From Oceanobacillus halotolerans (lineage in GTDB: Bacteria > Bacillota > Bacilli > Bacillales > Amphibacillaceae), in assembly GCF_010993955.1 (NCBI RefSeq), contig NZ_WIXL01000001.1:626389-690388 (forward strand): 64,000 bases of DNA, read 5' to 3'. Position numbers and translations under genes: made by a program. This document shows, in pieces, positions 16,789 through 26,227 of the stretch; position 1 is the first letter of the stretch, and the number at the start of each line of letters is the position of its first letter. Under the pieces are notes generated by a model. That model was given only the letters and a program-made list of their open reading frames with translations, was not told the DNA's origin and made no database searches.

Positions 16789-17868
16789 ATGCAGTCACAG
16801 TCTGGGTTACGGTTAGTAGAATCACTAGTTATTGCAGCGATTGGTGGTTATGTATTTAGTTTAGTAAATGTACCACTACCATGGGTACTAGGAGCACTTA
16901 CATTTGTCATGGTTTGGCAGGGGATAACTGATCGAAAGGCTTTTGTTCCCATTGCAGTTAGTAATGGCGGATTTATTGTTCTCGGTATTTATTTTGGGTT
17001 GTATTTTACGACGGAAACATTTCAAACCGTTGCACCTTATATCCTTCCATATATTTTCATAACGTTTATTTTAATCGCAGCATGTATCTTTTTTGGGCTA
17101 ATTGTCACGAAATGGATTGATGTGGACCAAGTAACCAGTGTTTTTTCGTTAATTCCTGGTGGTCTGTCGGAAATGGCGATTGCCTCGGAATCACTGGGTG
17201 CCAAGGTTTCGCTTGTTGTTATTTTTCAAACAATACGACTGATTGCCGTTCTCTTTACGATTCCACCTGTTATGACCTTTATTTTCTCAGGGGATGCACA
17301 AGCTGGTGTAGGACAAGTGGTAAATGAAGTTTCAAGTGGTGGCATGTGGAGTTATTTGTGGTTTATTTTACCAGTTGCAGTAGCTGTGTTGATTCGCCAC
17401 AAAATTCCTGCTGGGATCATTATTGGTGCACTCGGTGTAACAGCTCTTTTGAATGTTAGTCCTGCTGAGTTAGCGCAAATTCCATCTCCTTTAATGAATG
17501 CTGCTCAAGTTGCGGTTGGTGCTGGACTTGGGAAAAATATTTTGTTTAAGGATTTAAAAATCGGCGGTAAATATTGTTTGATCTATTTCGTTATTGCAAT
17601 GTTAGTGATTAGTGTTTCCTTTGGATTAGGATATATGCTGGCACAATTTACGGTATTAAATAATGCGACTGCCATTTTAGCCATTGCACCTGGTGGCTTC
17701 TTTGAAATGGTGTTAACCGCCTATAATATTGGTGGGGACCCTGCTATCGTTAGTGCATTGCAGCTAGTCCGAATCCTACTAATTGTGATGGTTGTTCCTT
17801 CCTTTTTGAAATGGTGGTTTACACGAGGATCAAGACGAAGTGTAACGGCAGTAAGAGGAGAAGGTTAA
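16789..17868 (+). CDS. AbrB-family integral membrane permease (PF05145 type)
   Basis: 359 aa, ATG with AAGGGAG upstream. About ten TM helices form two similar halves, each with a glycine/proline-rich hairpin: LIPGGLSEMAIASESLG (near 121) and AIAPGGFFEMVLTAYNIGG (near 298), the paired motif of this duplicated family. Members are called 'AbrB family transporter' although they are unrelated to the AbrB DNA-binding regulator; substrates are poorly defined. The gene is monocistronic between a repeat block and the convergent ger operon. A GGCGGC/GCCGCC inverted repeat follows the stop but lacks a T run. Confidence 0.85.
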   Translation: MQSQSGLRLVESLVIAAIGGYVFSLVNVPLPWVLGALTFVMVWQGITDRKAFVPIAVSNGGFIVLGIYFGLYFTTETFQTVAPYILPYIFITFILIAACIFFGLIVTKWIDVDQVTSVFSLIPGGLSEMAIASESLGAKVSLVVIFQTIRLIAVLFTIPPVMTFIFSGDAQAGVGQVVNEVSSGGMWSYLWFILPVAVAVLIRHKIPAGIIIGALGVTALLNVSPAELAQIPSPLMNAAQVAVGAGLGKNILFKDLKIGGKYCLIYFVIAMLVISVSFGLGYMLAQFTVLNNATAILAIAPGGFFEMVLTAYNIGGDPAIVSALQLVRILLIVMVVPSFLKWWFTRGSRRSVTAVRGEG

Positions 17869-17929
17869 TGAAAAAAAGGCGGCTCTATTAGTATTGCCGC
17901 CGCCGTATAACCTACTCCATTATTTTTAC

Positions 17930-18088
17930 CTACCGTAGCTCGGAAAAAAACGGTACAATGATAATTCCCGCTACGAGTAGGAACATAACGAATGAGCCAA
18001 TTTTACTGTTATCCATCCATAGTTTAATTGCAAATCCAACTGAATATAGGCACATTATCGTGATTATCGACCATATTATGATTGTCAT
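17930..18088 (-). CDS. 52-aa two-TM protein, candidate D subunit of the germinant receptor
   Basis: An ATG at 18088 preceded by AAAGAAGGAG opens a 52-residue frame (MTIIIWSIITIMCLYSVGFA ... PFFSELR). It has two hydrophobic helices (2-21 and 32-47) joined by a short polar loop KLWMDNSKIG. It is the last gene of the minus-strand gerA-gerB-gerC cluster, about 100 bp after gerC. Small two-TM 'D' subunits are known from several Bacillus germinant-receptor operons and modulate their activity. Assignment here rests on size, topology and position, not on clear sequence identity. Confidence 0.65.
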   Translation of the reverse strand: MTIIIWSIITIMCLYSVGFAIKLWMDNSKIGSFVMFLLVAGIIIVPFFSELR

Positions 18089-18187
18089 GTTACATTAACT
18101 CCTTCTTTAAGGAATTTTTCGACTAATCGCAGTAACCCCTACCTAAACGCCTTACATACCCGTATAACCAATCACTCCCGTTCAAAT

Positions 18188-19450
18188 TCAATCCTCACGC
18201 AATTTTTCCATATCTGGTACTTCCCCTTGTCTACCAAAAGTACCTAACCGGACATCAACGGAAACAGAGATATCCATCTCTGGATATGTTTTCATCCAAT
18301 CAAATTTCTCATATTCGGGAATCGTTAAAAAATGTTTTCGAGCATGCAATGACCAAGCAAATGGGTCTCCTTTAAACTCATCCTGTGTTTTTGTGATTAA
18401 TTTCTCGAACTTTTTTTCAAAACGATTTTTGAATGTCTTCTTAAGCTTTTCTCTATTTTCTGGGTTTCTTGGGTATTCTGCCATACTATGATTGGTCAGT
18501 ACGTCTACTTTTAAGGGAACGGTAACATCGATTGTTGGCGTTTCCCTTTTTAAATCCATTTGCATATCAAGTTTTCCTTCTTTGTTTAGTTTTATTCCAA
18601 GTTGGTAATCTTCATTAAATGGATCAGGTAAGGTGGTATAAATATCACGCGCTTCCATGGTATCGTTTAATAAATAGGAAAGTCGTGTTTGTTCTGCTGT
18701 AAGGGCACCAATCATTTTCCCCTCTTTAAAAATGGCCGAGCCTGCAAATTGTGACGTATTTGTTTCCCCTTCATAATAAAATTCACCTGCTTTAAATCTG
18801 TCCTGATCCTCTCCTTGTTTTGGTCTTTCGGGTTTTTCCGTTGATCCATAAAAGGATAAAAATAAACTACTATCTGCCTCTGTCTTTCGGAAGAAGGTTA
18901 AAAGATCTGATACGGTCAATGTACCTATTTCGTTCCCACGTTCAAAGATCAAATTAAAATATTGATGTGGTCGGGTTTCTATACTTGGTTGCGTATTTTG
19001 AATGAAGGTGGCAGCATTCTCTTTTGACACCAACAACTTGGCGTTTCTTCTAATATCTTCTCCTTTTGTGGCATCATACATCCATCTAATGAATCTGTCA
19101 TCACGTGCGAGTTCTTCCGAAACAATGATGACATTTAAGAGGTCATACGTTACCTCTTTTGCAACAACGGTATTTGCTAAATTTGTAGCAGTAAGAAAGT
19201 CATCTACTTCAAATGTAATAGTTTCTCTGGGTGGCTCGTCACTAGCACTACCTTGTGCCTGTATCCCAGCTTCTGGGTTAGAAATAAGATAGGTTAACCT
19301 TATACTACCTTCATCGGTTTCCGATTTATCAATGCCTATTGCTACGACATATGCACTTAGCTCCACTTCTCTTTGATCCCAGCACCCAGTAAGGAATAGT
19401 AGCATGCTAATCAGTAAAATAACTTTATTTTTTATTCGTGTTGTCCGCAT
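18188..19450 (-). CDS. gerC: Spore germination receptor C subunit (GerAC family lipoprotein)
   Basis: 420 aa. Signal peptide with lipobox LTGCWDQRE near residues 20-26; GCWD is the family hallmark. GerAC N-terminal and C-terminal beta domains follow (VVAIGIDKSE near 35; later FAWSLHARKHFLTIPEYE). The protein is lipid-anchored on the outer face of the spore inner membrane and forms the nutrient receptor with GerA and GerB. Its start overlaps the end of gerB by 26 bp, indicating translational coupling. Expression is expected in the forespore under sigma G; I did not identify the promoter. Confidence 0.94.
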   Translation of the reverse strand: MRTTRIKNKVILLISMLLFLTGCWDQREVELSAYVVAIGIDKSETDEGSIRLTYLISNPEAGIQAQGSASDEPPRETITFEVDDFLTATNLANTVVAKEVTYDLLNVIIVSEELARDDRFIRWMYDATKGEDIRRNAKLLVSKENAATFIQNTQPSIETRPHQYFNLIFERGNEIGTLTVSDLLTFFRKTEADSSLFLSFYGSTEKPERPKQGEDQDRFKAGEFYYEGETNTSQFAGSAIFKEGKMIGALTAEQTRLSYLLNDTMEARDIYTTLPDPFNEDYQLGIKLNKEGKLDMQMDLKRETPTIDVTVPLKVDVLTNHSMAEYPRNPENREKLKKTFKNRFEKKFEKLITKTQDEFKGDPFAWSLHARKHFLTIPEYEKFDWMKTYPEMDISVSVDVRLGTFGRQGEVPDMEKLRED

Positions 19451-20534
19451 GTTTCAAGTCTCCTTTAAGCTTTGCCATCATCCATAATAAAATAGGCAAC
19501 ATGAAAAAGACTGGTGTTGAAAACTTAAGGATGGCCTCTCTTAGTTGAAATATAGCAAAAGTCGGACTTTCTGGAATTAAGCCTACAAGTACAATAAGGG
19601 TAGCAAATGTAGGGATGACATATTCAAATTCCTCAATCTTAAATAACCAACCAAATAGCATGGCACTAAGATACAAATAAGCAGCAAAACGAACAAAGGA
19701 TGCAATTAACCAAAATGGGAAGAAGAACGATTCGACCCTTCCGAAAATGCCAATTTGAATAAAGCGAATAAGCTCATGAAAGGGGTAATTTAATTGTTCA
19801 ACAGATACATAATCAAATAGGACCAAGTAACCTATCATTGTAATAGTGAGTTGTACGACAATAACAATAAAGGCAATCCATGTTCCTTTTTTGAAATCCT
19901 TTTTGCTTTTCACAAAAGGTACAAGCAGAAATAAATAAAGGATATCAAAATAAATAGAAAGTCTAAAGGAGCTTTCTTTCACAACTTCCCACCCACCTGG
20001 ACCTAAGATGGGAGTGAGAAAAGCATATTCTCCTTGTGTCAACGTTAAAACCAATATCACGAATAAGATGAATTGCAAATAAGGAAAAACTGCCCAAGCA
20101 ACAGACCCAATTTGTTCTAATCCCCTTTTGGCTCCATAGGCACATACCATCATTAAAACACCATACGAGACAATGGTGGGGGTGTTAGTGAAATACATGG
20201 TTCCAATAATATCTGTATAGATTGCCGTATCGACGGTAAGCGCACCAAATGAAATGATCCATAATATAAATAAGACAACATAACCAAGGTATTTCCCAAA
20301 TAAATGGGTAATGACTTCTATTAAATTCTTATTTTCGTAACTTAAGACGACCCGCATTAATAAATAGGTGAGAATGAGTGCAATGAATCCATTGATTAAT
20401 GGACCCATCCATCCAGCATTTCGTAGGTTATCAAACAAAATTGCAGGTGTATCATCTGTAAGTTTTGTACCAACCATGAGAATCATGATTGCTAGGTATT
20501 CTTTTATACCGATTTTCTCTTGTGATTGGCCCAT
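19425..20534 (-). CDS. gerB: Spore germination receptor B subunit (GerAB, amino-acid/APC-like permease fold)
   Basis: 369 aa, ATG with GGGAG upstream on the minus strand. About ten TM helices; the N-terminal IGIKEYLAIMILMVGTKLTD and the repeated LEQIGSVAWAVFPYLQF region are typical of endospore germination permeases, which bind the germinant. It lies 11 bp after gerA and overlaps gerC. The germinant cannot be deduced from sequence. Confidence 0.94.
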   Translation of the reverse strand: MGQSQEKIGIKEYLAIMILMVGTKLTDDTPAILFDNLRNAGWMGPLINGFIALILTYLLMRVVLSYENKNLIEVITHLFGKYLGYVVLFILWIISFGALTVDTAIYTDIIGTMYFTNTPTIVSYGVLMMVCAYGAKRGLEQIGSVAWAVFPYLQFILFVILVLTLTQGEYAFLTPILGPGGWEVVKESSFRLSIYFDILYLFLLVPFVKSKKDFKKGTWIAFIVIVVQLTITMIGYLVLFDYVSVEQLNYPFHELIRFIQIGIFGRVESFFFPFWLIASFVRFAAYLYLSAMLFGWLFKIEEFEYVIPTFATLIVLVGLIPESPTFAIFQLREAILKFSTPVFFMLPILLWMMAKLKGDLKHADNTNKK

Positions 20535-20545
20535 GTGAAAACTCC

Positions 20546-22069
20546 CTATTGCTTTTTCATATCTTTCGGTTTTAGGTAACCAGGACGGTAAAACTCATTC
20601 CTTAATAATCTCCGAAAAACAGTATCCCCAGATGAAATATATTTTGGTGAGAGAGGGGATAAGTATGGAACCCCAAATGATTTGATGGACACTAAATAAA
20701 ATAGTCCAATGGTAAATAAGGCAGCCATCCCATATATGCCAAAGAATGCAGCCGAAAGTACTAATAAAAAACGGCATAAACGGATAGCAAAGTTCATGCT
20801 TATATCGGCAATTGCAAATGAACTGAGCCCACCTAAAGCAACAACGATGACAACAATCGGGCTGACAATATTGGCTTGTACGGCCGCTTGACCTAAGATA
20901 AGGGCACCAACTATCCCAATGGTTGGTCCAATCGGGCTTGGCACGCGCAAACCGGCTTCCCGAATTAATTCAAACGCAATTTCCATGATGATGATTTCAA
21001 TCGCTGCGGGGAATGGCACTTTTTCCCGGGATGCTGCGATGGCCAGGAGTAAATCAGGTGGTATCATTTCCGCATGAAAAGTTACGATCGAAATGTAAAT
21101 TGCTGAGCTAAATAGTGTAATAAACATGGCAGCTATACGTAACATTCTTGTGAAATTACCGTAAAGAAATCGCAAATAATGATCTTCAGATGAGTGATAA
21201 AAGGACCAAAAGGTTGCTGGTAAAATCAATGCATCTGGTGAATTGTCCATGAGTAAGACGATGTAGCCATCTTCAGCAAAGGATGCAGCTCGGTCTGGTC
21301 TTTCTGTATATAGAATGGTTGGAAAAACGGATCTTGGCCGTTCTTCAATCCGTTGCTCTAGTAGGCCTAGGTTTTGTAATACATCGGTATTTAAGCTCTT
21401 TATCCTATTTCGTACATTATCAACAAGTTTGTCATTGGCTAAGTCCTTTACATAAACCATATATACCTCATTTTTCGATCGTACAGAGGCGGTGGTGGAT
21501 TCCACTACTAAATTTTCATTTTTAATTTTTTTCCTTATTAGCGATATGTTGGTAAATACCATTTCATTAAATGCTTCTTTTGGTCCTTTAACGAGAGACT
21601 CGTTCTGTGATTTTTCAACTCCTCTACCTTCAAAACTAGAAACATTAAAAATCTGCGCTTGTTCTTCGCCATCAATCAATAGAGCAGCGTTCCCAGAATT
21701 GATTTTGGATAAAATCTTCTTTATCTGACTTTCTGTTGCGACAGTTTGAACAGAGACAATGTCTTTGATTGATTTTGATTCAGCACTATTTTCAATTAGT
21801 GGTCTAATAATATGCTGTTCTATTATATTTGTATCTGTAATGGTACTAATAAAAATAACAGTGGCCTTTTTATTGAGACCGCCGATATGTAATTCCCGAA
21901 TTTTGACATCCTGATTATCTGGATAGGAGTAAATGGATTGAAACGTTTGCGTATTTTTTTGTAATTTTTTACCAATATCCTGTTCCTTTTGTTTAATGTC
22001 TTCTTTTGATGATTCCTCTGAATAAGGCGGAACACTTTTATAGGCTTTACGGAGAAATTTTCCGATCAT
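20546..22069 (-). CDS. gerA: Spore germination receptor A subunit (GerAA family)
   Basis: 507 aa from ATG 22069 (MIGKFLRKAY), with AGGAGT upstream; a longer frame to 22150 would begin inside repeat copy 4 and is rejected. A soluble N-terminal domain (about 1-280, with ATVIFISTITDTNIIEQHI) is followed by about five TM helices containing RVPSPIGPTIGIVGALILG and DISMNFAIRLCRFLLVL. It is the first gene of the operon. GerA, GerB and GerC assemble in the inner spore membrane and start germination on nutrient binding. Confidence 0.94.
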   Translation of the reverse strand: MIGKFLRKAYKSVPPYSEESSKEDIKQKEQDIGKKLQKNTQTFQSIYSYPDNQDVKIRELHIGGLNKKATVIFISTITDTNIIEQHIIRPLIENSAESKSIKDIVSVQTVATESQIKKILSKINSGNAALLIDGEEQAQIFNVSSFEGRGVEKSQNESLVKGPKEAFNEMVFTNISLIRKKIKNENLVVESTTASVRSKNEVYMVYVKDLANDKLVDNVRNRIKSLNTDVLQNLGLLEQRIEERPRSVFPTILYTERPDRAASFAEDGYIVLLMDNSPDALILPATFWSFYHSSEDHYLRFLYGNFTRMLRIAAMFITLFSSAIYISIVTFHAEMIPPDLLLAIAASREKVPFPAAIEIIIMEIAFELIREAGLRVPSPIGPTIGIVGALILGQAAVQANIVSPIVVIVVALGGLSSFAIADISMNFAIRLCRFLLVLSAAFFGIYGMAALFTIGLFYLVSIKSFGVPYLSPLSPKYISSGDTVFRRLLRNEFYRPGYLKPKDMKKQ

Positions 22070-22138
22070 GTCATACCACACTCCTAAACCAATTTCCCTT
22101 ACCTTTCCACGAAAAACAAAAAATATGTAGTGCTGTGT

Positions 22139-22168
22139 GGTGCCTGTCACTCCCCGAATTTTGTCGAA
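22139..22168 (+). repeat. 31-bp stop-associated repeat, copy 4
   Basis: CACTCCCC variant between the divergent gerA and marR genes; the only intact copy that does not follow a plus-strand stop codon. Confidence 0.87.
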
Positions 22169-22213
22169 CCATCATTTAGATTGTTGAAAAATATTAGAAA
22201 ATTATTAAAAAGT

Positions 22214-22244
22214 AGTTGACAAGAGCAACTTTCACAATTAAAAT
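22214..22244 (+). promoter_or_regulatory. Promoter with overlapping inverted repeat (candidate MarR operator)
   Basis: TTGACA at 22216-22221 and TAAATA at 22239-22244 with 17 bp between. AGTTG-7-CAACT (22214-22230) is a perfect inverted repeat covering the -35 box, a fitting site for autoregulation by the adjacent MarR protein. Confidence 0.5.
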
Positions 22245-22280
22245 AAAATTCAATTACTGAAAAAAAGGAAAATGGCGAAT

Positions 22281-22712
22281 ATGAAAAAAAACATCCAGGA
22301 GATCAAGCAATTCAACCGGTTTTACGTCAGAATGATGGGACTTCTTTCCCTCTACAATGATAAGAGTCCTTATTCAGCTACAGAAGCGATGATTTTGTTT
22401 CAGATTCATGCAACCGAGAATTGTACAGCTTCTTTTCTGTCGGAGTATTATTTGTTCGATAAAGGGTATATAAGCCGTATCATTAAAAAATTTGAAAGAA
22501 AAGGCCTGATCGAAAAAATACCTTCGACAGAAGATCGTCGTTTGCAATATTTAGTAATGACAGAGAAAGGAGAGAAAGAACTTCATGACTTAGAAAAAAA
22601 CGCAGACAAAAGTGTAGAAAAAATGATTGCTGGCATCTCAGAAGAAGATATAGGAGTCGTGATTCAGTCAATGAAACAAATTGAATCCGCTTTACAAAAA
22701 AATGATGAATAA
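22281..22712 (+). CDS. MarR-family transcriptional regulator
   Basis: 143 aa from ATG 22281; the ATG at 22272 lies only 2 nt from AAAAAGGAA, whereas this one has about 10 nt. A winged helix is visible: LSEYYLFDKGYISRIIKKFE (recognition helix), then the wing STEDRRLQYLVMTEKGE. The stop is 14 bp before the lipoprotein start, so it heads the peptide-uptake operon and probably represses it or itself through the inverted repeat at 22214. The ligand is unknown; an imported peptide or a degradation product is plausible. Confidence 0.86.
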   Translation: MKKNIQEIKQFNRFYVRMMGLLSLYNDKSPYSATEAMILFQIHATENCTASFLSEYYLFDKGYISRIIKKFERKGLIEKIPSTEDRRLQYLVMTEKGEKELHDLEKNADKSVEKMIAGISEEDIGVVIQSMKQIESALQKNDE

Positions 22713-22726
22713 AAAGGGTGGTAACA

Positions 22727-24286
22727 ATGAAAAAGTACTTAGTCCTATTAATGACCATTGGCTTATTAGTAGTCATGGCAGCTTGTACTGAAGGAACAGC
22801 TGGAGGAGATGACGGCACAAGCAGTGATGGATCAGGCAGTGATGATGGTGGCGAAAAGGATAGTCTTGTAATTGGATTTGAATCTGATGCCGCTACTCTA
22901 ATTGCTAATAATGATGTTAACTATGTAACGGATACACAGATTCGTAATATTTATGATCCGTTAATTGAACGAGATGCACAAAATGGTGACTTAGTTCCCG
23001 TATTAGCAGAGGATTGGGAGAATGTTGATGAATTAACATGGCGCCTTACCCTAAAAGAGGGAGTAAAATTCCATAATGGTGCCGATTTTAATGCCGAGTC
23101 TGTTAAATTCAGCATCGACTATATTTTGGACGAGGCCAATAACTCTGCTTACCGTTCTAGATGGGTAAATGTAGAAGAAGTAATTGTACTTTCAGACTAT
23201 GAAGTAGAAATTAAAACATCTGAGCCATTTCCAAGTTTATTAGATCGTATTACAGAAGATTTATTGATTATGGAACCTGGGTATGTGGAAGAAGTCGGGA
23301 CAGAGCAAGCCGCGAAAGAACCAATTGGTACTGGAGCCTATCAATTTGTGGAATGGTCACGCGATAACTATTTACAATTGGAAGCATTTGAAGATCATTG
23401 GAGAGGCGAACCGTCTATTAAAAACTTAGAATTTCGTTACATTCCAGAATTTAGTTCTAGAATGTCAGCATTCTTAAGTGGTGAAATTGATCTATTCAAA
23501 AACATTCCAGTTGATTCTGTAGAGGAAATTGAAAGCTCAGACAATGCGAAGATTGAAGAAGTATCATCTTCCCGTATTAACTACTTAACATTAAACACCT
23601 TCCATGATGGACCATTACAAGATGTGAAAGTCCGTCAAGCGATTAATTATGCTGTAGATGTTGATGAATTACTAGAATCTGTTTTAAACGGCTATGGTAC
23701 AAAAATGACAGGTCCTTTAGCTGAAATCAATTCTGGTTATGTTGAAACAGATGACTATGGATATGATCCAGATAAAGCAGTTGAGTTAATTGAAGAAGCA
23801 GGTTATGATCCAGAATCAATGACCTTATCCTTAGATACACCAAATGGTCGTTATCCAATGGATTCTCACGTTGCACAAGGAATTGCAGCACAATTATCTG
23901 AAATTGGGATTGAAGTAGAAGTACAAGTGAATGAGTGGGGGAACCACCTAGAACGCATTCAAAATCGTGAAATGGGTGACATGTTTATCCTTGGTTGGGG
24001 TCCAGCATTCACACCACAATCAACCATTGAAAACCTATTTACAGAAAACGCTCCATACAGTAGTTTCCATGATCCAGAAATCGAAGAACGCATCCACGAA
24101 GTAAATACAACATTTGACGATGAAGAGAGAATGGAAGGATATGCAGAGTTGCAACATGTGTTAGTGGAACAAGCAGCATGGGTACCGCTTTGGCAACAAG
24201 CTGATTTATATGCAGTACGTGGAGATTTGAATTTCAATCCACGTGTTGATGAGAAATTCCAAGTACATGAAATGTCTTGGGAATAA
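22727..24286 (+). CDS. Peptide ABC transporter substrate-binding lipoprotein (SBP family 5)
   Basis: 519 aa from ATG 22727. The lipobox MAACTEG is near residues 18-24, followed by an Asp/Gly/Ser linker. The SBP_bac_5 fold is seen in WRLTLKEGVKFHNGADFNAE (near 110) and VKVRQAINYAVDVDELLESV. It captures oligo- or dipeptides outside the membrane for the two permeases and two ATPases that follow. A hairpin between this gene and the permease fits the usual higher expression of binding proteins. Similar in role to the second lipoprotein at 48591, which lacks its own transporter genes. Confidence 0.92.
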   Translation: MKKYLVLLMTIGLLVVMAACTEGTAGGDDGTSSDGSGSDDGGEKDSLVIGFESDAATLIANNDVNYVTDTQIRNIYDPLIERDAQNGDLVPVLAEDWENVDELTWRLTLKEGVKFHNGADFNAESVKFSIDYILDEANNSAYRSRWVNVEEVIVLSDYEVEIKTSEPFPSLLDRITEDLLIMEPGYVEEVGTEQAAKEPIGTGAYQFVEWSRDNYLQLEAFEDHWRGEPSIKNLEFRYIPEFSSRMSAFLSGEIDLFKNIPVDSVEEIESSDNAKIEEVSSSRINYLTLNTFHDGPLQDVKVRQAINYAVDVDELLESVLNGYGTKMTGPLAEINSGYVETDDYGYDPDKAVELIEEAGYDPESMTLSLDTPNGRYPMDSHVAQGIAAQLSEIGIEVEVQVNEWGNHLERIQNREMGDMFILGWGPAFTPQSTIENLFTENAPYSSFHDPEIEERIHEVNTTFDDEERMEGYAELQHVLVEQAAWVPLWQQADLYAVRGDLNFNPRVDEKFQVHEMSWE

Positions 24287-24303
24287 GAAATACGGAATAC
24301 ATG

Positions 24304-24330
24304 GAGGAGAGGCTGAATAACCTCTCCTCT
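24304..24330 (+). terminator. Intercistronic hairpin (attenuator or RNA stabiliser)
   Basis: GAGGAGAGG / CCTCTCCTC stem, followed by TAAAAATT, between the binding protein and permease genes. The poor T run suggests partial termination or protection of the upstream message. Confidence 0.6.
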
Positions 24331-24377
24331 AAAAATTAAGAACATTAGGGATATGGATAGAAAGGGGAGTTCCTTTC

Positions 24378-25295
24378 ATGCTGGATTTTATCATTAAACG
24401 GTTCTTACAGGTCATCGTGGTTGTTTTCTTAGCATTAACCGTCGTCTTTTTCCTTATACGACTAGCAGGGGATCCAACGACATTATTTTTACCACCAGAT
24501 GCACCAAGAGAACAGATTGAAGAATACCGCGAATTACTTGGATATAATCGACCGCTTTATGTCCAGTACGGTGATTTTGTGTCTAGTGCCGTCCAAGGTG
24601 ATTTCGGGGAATCATTACGAAGTCAAGAAGATGCATTAGGAATTGTACTTAGTCGATTACCAGCAACATTCCAATTGGCGATTTCAGCTTTAGTTCTAGC
24701 ACTGTTAATTGCAATTCCATTAGGTGTGTTGTCCGCATATAAACGAAATACGGTGTTTGACCGAATTGGTGTAGGACTTACTGTGGTTGGACAAGCTGTA
24801 CCTAGTTTTTGGCTCGGGTTATTATTAATCTTTTTCTTTGCCGCACAATTAAAGGTATTGCCATCAGGTGGTGGTGGGACACCAGTACATATGATACTCC
24901 CAACCTTAACCTTAGCAGCTTATAGTGTGGCGCGTTTTACCCGTTTCACAAGGTCCGCCATGTTGGATGTATTAAGAAAAGATTATATTCGAACGGCAAA
25001 AGCATCAGGTGTTCCAACGATGCGTCTGATCATGCGTTATGCATTACGTAACTCACTAATTCCTATCATTACATTAGTGGCATTAGATTTAGGTGTTTTG
25101 CTAGGTGGCGCGGTTATTACAGAAGTAGTATTCTCATGGCCTGGCGTTGGTAGGTTATTAATGCAATCGTTAATGAATCGTGACTTCCCAATTGTGCTTG
25201 CTGGCGTATTCATTATTGCTTTAATCTACGCCATTATTAATTTTGTTGCTGATATATTGTATGCATATGTAAATCCGCAAATACGAGTGAAGTAG
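24378..25295 (+). CDS. Peptide ABC transporter permease, DppB/OppB type
   Basis: 305 aa, ATG with AAAGGGGAG upstream. Six TM helices; a conserved N-terminal region (LDFIIKRFLQVIVVVFLALT) and the EAA loop around DYIRTAKASGVPTMRLIMRY that contacts the ATPases. It ends directly before the DppC-type gene. Forms the channel with the next protein. Confidence 0.93.
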   Translation: MLDFIIKRFLQVIVVVFLALTVVFFLIRLAGDPTTLFLPPDAPREQIEEYRELLGYNRPLYVQYGDFVSSAVQGDFGESLRSQEDALGIVLSRLPATFQLAISALVLALLIAIPLGVLSAYKRNTVFDRIGVGLTVVGQAVPSFWLGLLLIFFFAAQLKVLPSGGGGTPVHMILPTLTLAAYSVARFTRFTRSAMLDVLRKDYIRTAKASGVPTMRLIMRYALRNSLIPIITLVALDLGVLLGGAVITEVVFSWPGVGRLLMQSLMNRDFPIVLAGVFIIALIYAIINFVADILYAYVNPQIRVK

Positions 25296-25304
25296 GTGAA
25301 AAAT

Positions 25305-26210
25305 ATGGCTTCTAGTCTTCCGCAAGGTGAACAAGCGCTAGATCAATCAGTAAAGCCGAAACAACCTTCTAAAATAGCAGAATTCTTTTCCAATCTATCA
25401 AGAAGTTGGACTGGAATGTTAGGATTTTCAATCATTATCTTGCTAGTACTTCTCAGTATATTTGGTCCATGGATTACTCCGTATGATCCAGAACATGCTG
25501 AATTTGGTAAAAAGTTATTGCCACCAATGACAGATGGCCATTTATTGGGAACCGATCAGCTCGGTAGAGATATCTTCTCTCGTATTATTATGGGAGCCAG
25601 GGTATCGGTGATTATCGGGGTTGCAACTGTCTGTATTGCCGGCTTAATTGGAACCATTGTTGGTATTATTGCCGGTTATTTTAGAGGGTGGATCGATATT
25701 GTATTAATGCGTATTGTAGATGTTCAGTTAAGCTTTCCATTTATCTTATTGGTACTTGTTATCAATGCAATTATTGGAACTGGTTTACGGAACATTATCA
25801 TTTCACTTGCGATTGGTGGTTGGGTTATTTTTGCCCGTGTTATCCGAAGTGAAGTGCTTGCATTACGTGAAAAAGAATTTATTACATCCTGTATTGCAAC
25901 AGGAGTATCGCGTCTTGAAATTCTCGTCAAACATATTGTGCCAAATCTATTTACACCTATGATTATTCTAGCATCCTTGCAAATTGGCACGTATATCATT
26001 GCAGAGGCATCTATCAGTTTCCTAGGCTTTGGTGTGCAACCGCCAACACCAGCATGGGGCAATATGTTAAATGAAGGAAAAGACTATATTTTTAGCTCCT
26101 GGTGGTTAATTACATTTCCTGGAATAGCCATTGTGTTAACAGCACTTGGGGTTAACCTGTTTGGGGACTGGCTACGAGATACGTTAGACCCTGAATTAAA
26201 AGGAGAATGA
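25305..26210 (+). CDS. Peptide ABC transporter permease, DppC/OppC type
   Basis: 301 aa from ATG 25305, with AGTAGGTG upstream; an in-frame GTG at 25296 is closer to the upstream stop and less likely. A cytosolic N-terminal stretch is followed by six TM helices; GTDQLGRDIFSRIIMGARVS is the DppC signature, and the EAA loop is KEFITSCIATGVSRLEILVK. The end overlaps the spacer of the next gene, showing tight coupling. Confidence 0.93.
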   Translation: MASSLPQGEQALDQSVKPKQPSKIAEFFSNLSRSWTGMLGFSIIILLVLLSIFGPWITPYDPEHAEFGKKLLPPMTDGHLLGTDQLGRDIFSRIIMGARVSVIIGVATVCIAGLIGTIVGIIAGYFRGWIDIVLMRIVDVQLSFPFILLVLVINAIIGTGLRNIIISLAIGGWVIFARVIRSEVLALREKEFITSCIATGVSRLEILVKHIVPNLFTPMIILASLQIGTYIIAEASISFLGFGVQPPTPAWGNMLNEGKDYIFSSWWLITFPGIAIVLTALGVNLFGDWLRDTLDPELKGE

Positions 26211-26227
26211 TTGGAGGAGAAGTAGAG

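Noticed and set aside
17881..17910. GGCGGC/GCCGCC inverted repeat after the AbrB-family gene as a terminator
   Set aside because: The stem is present but no T run follows, so termination is not supported.
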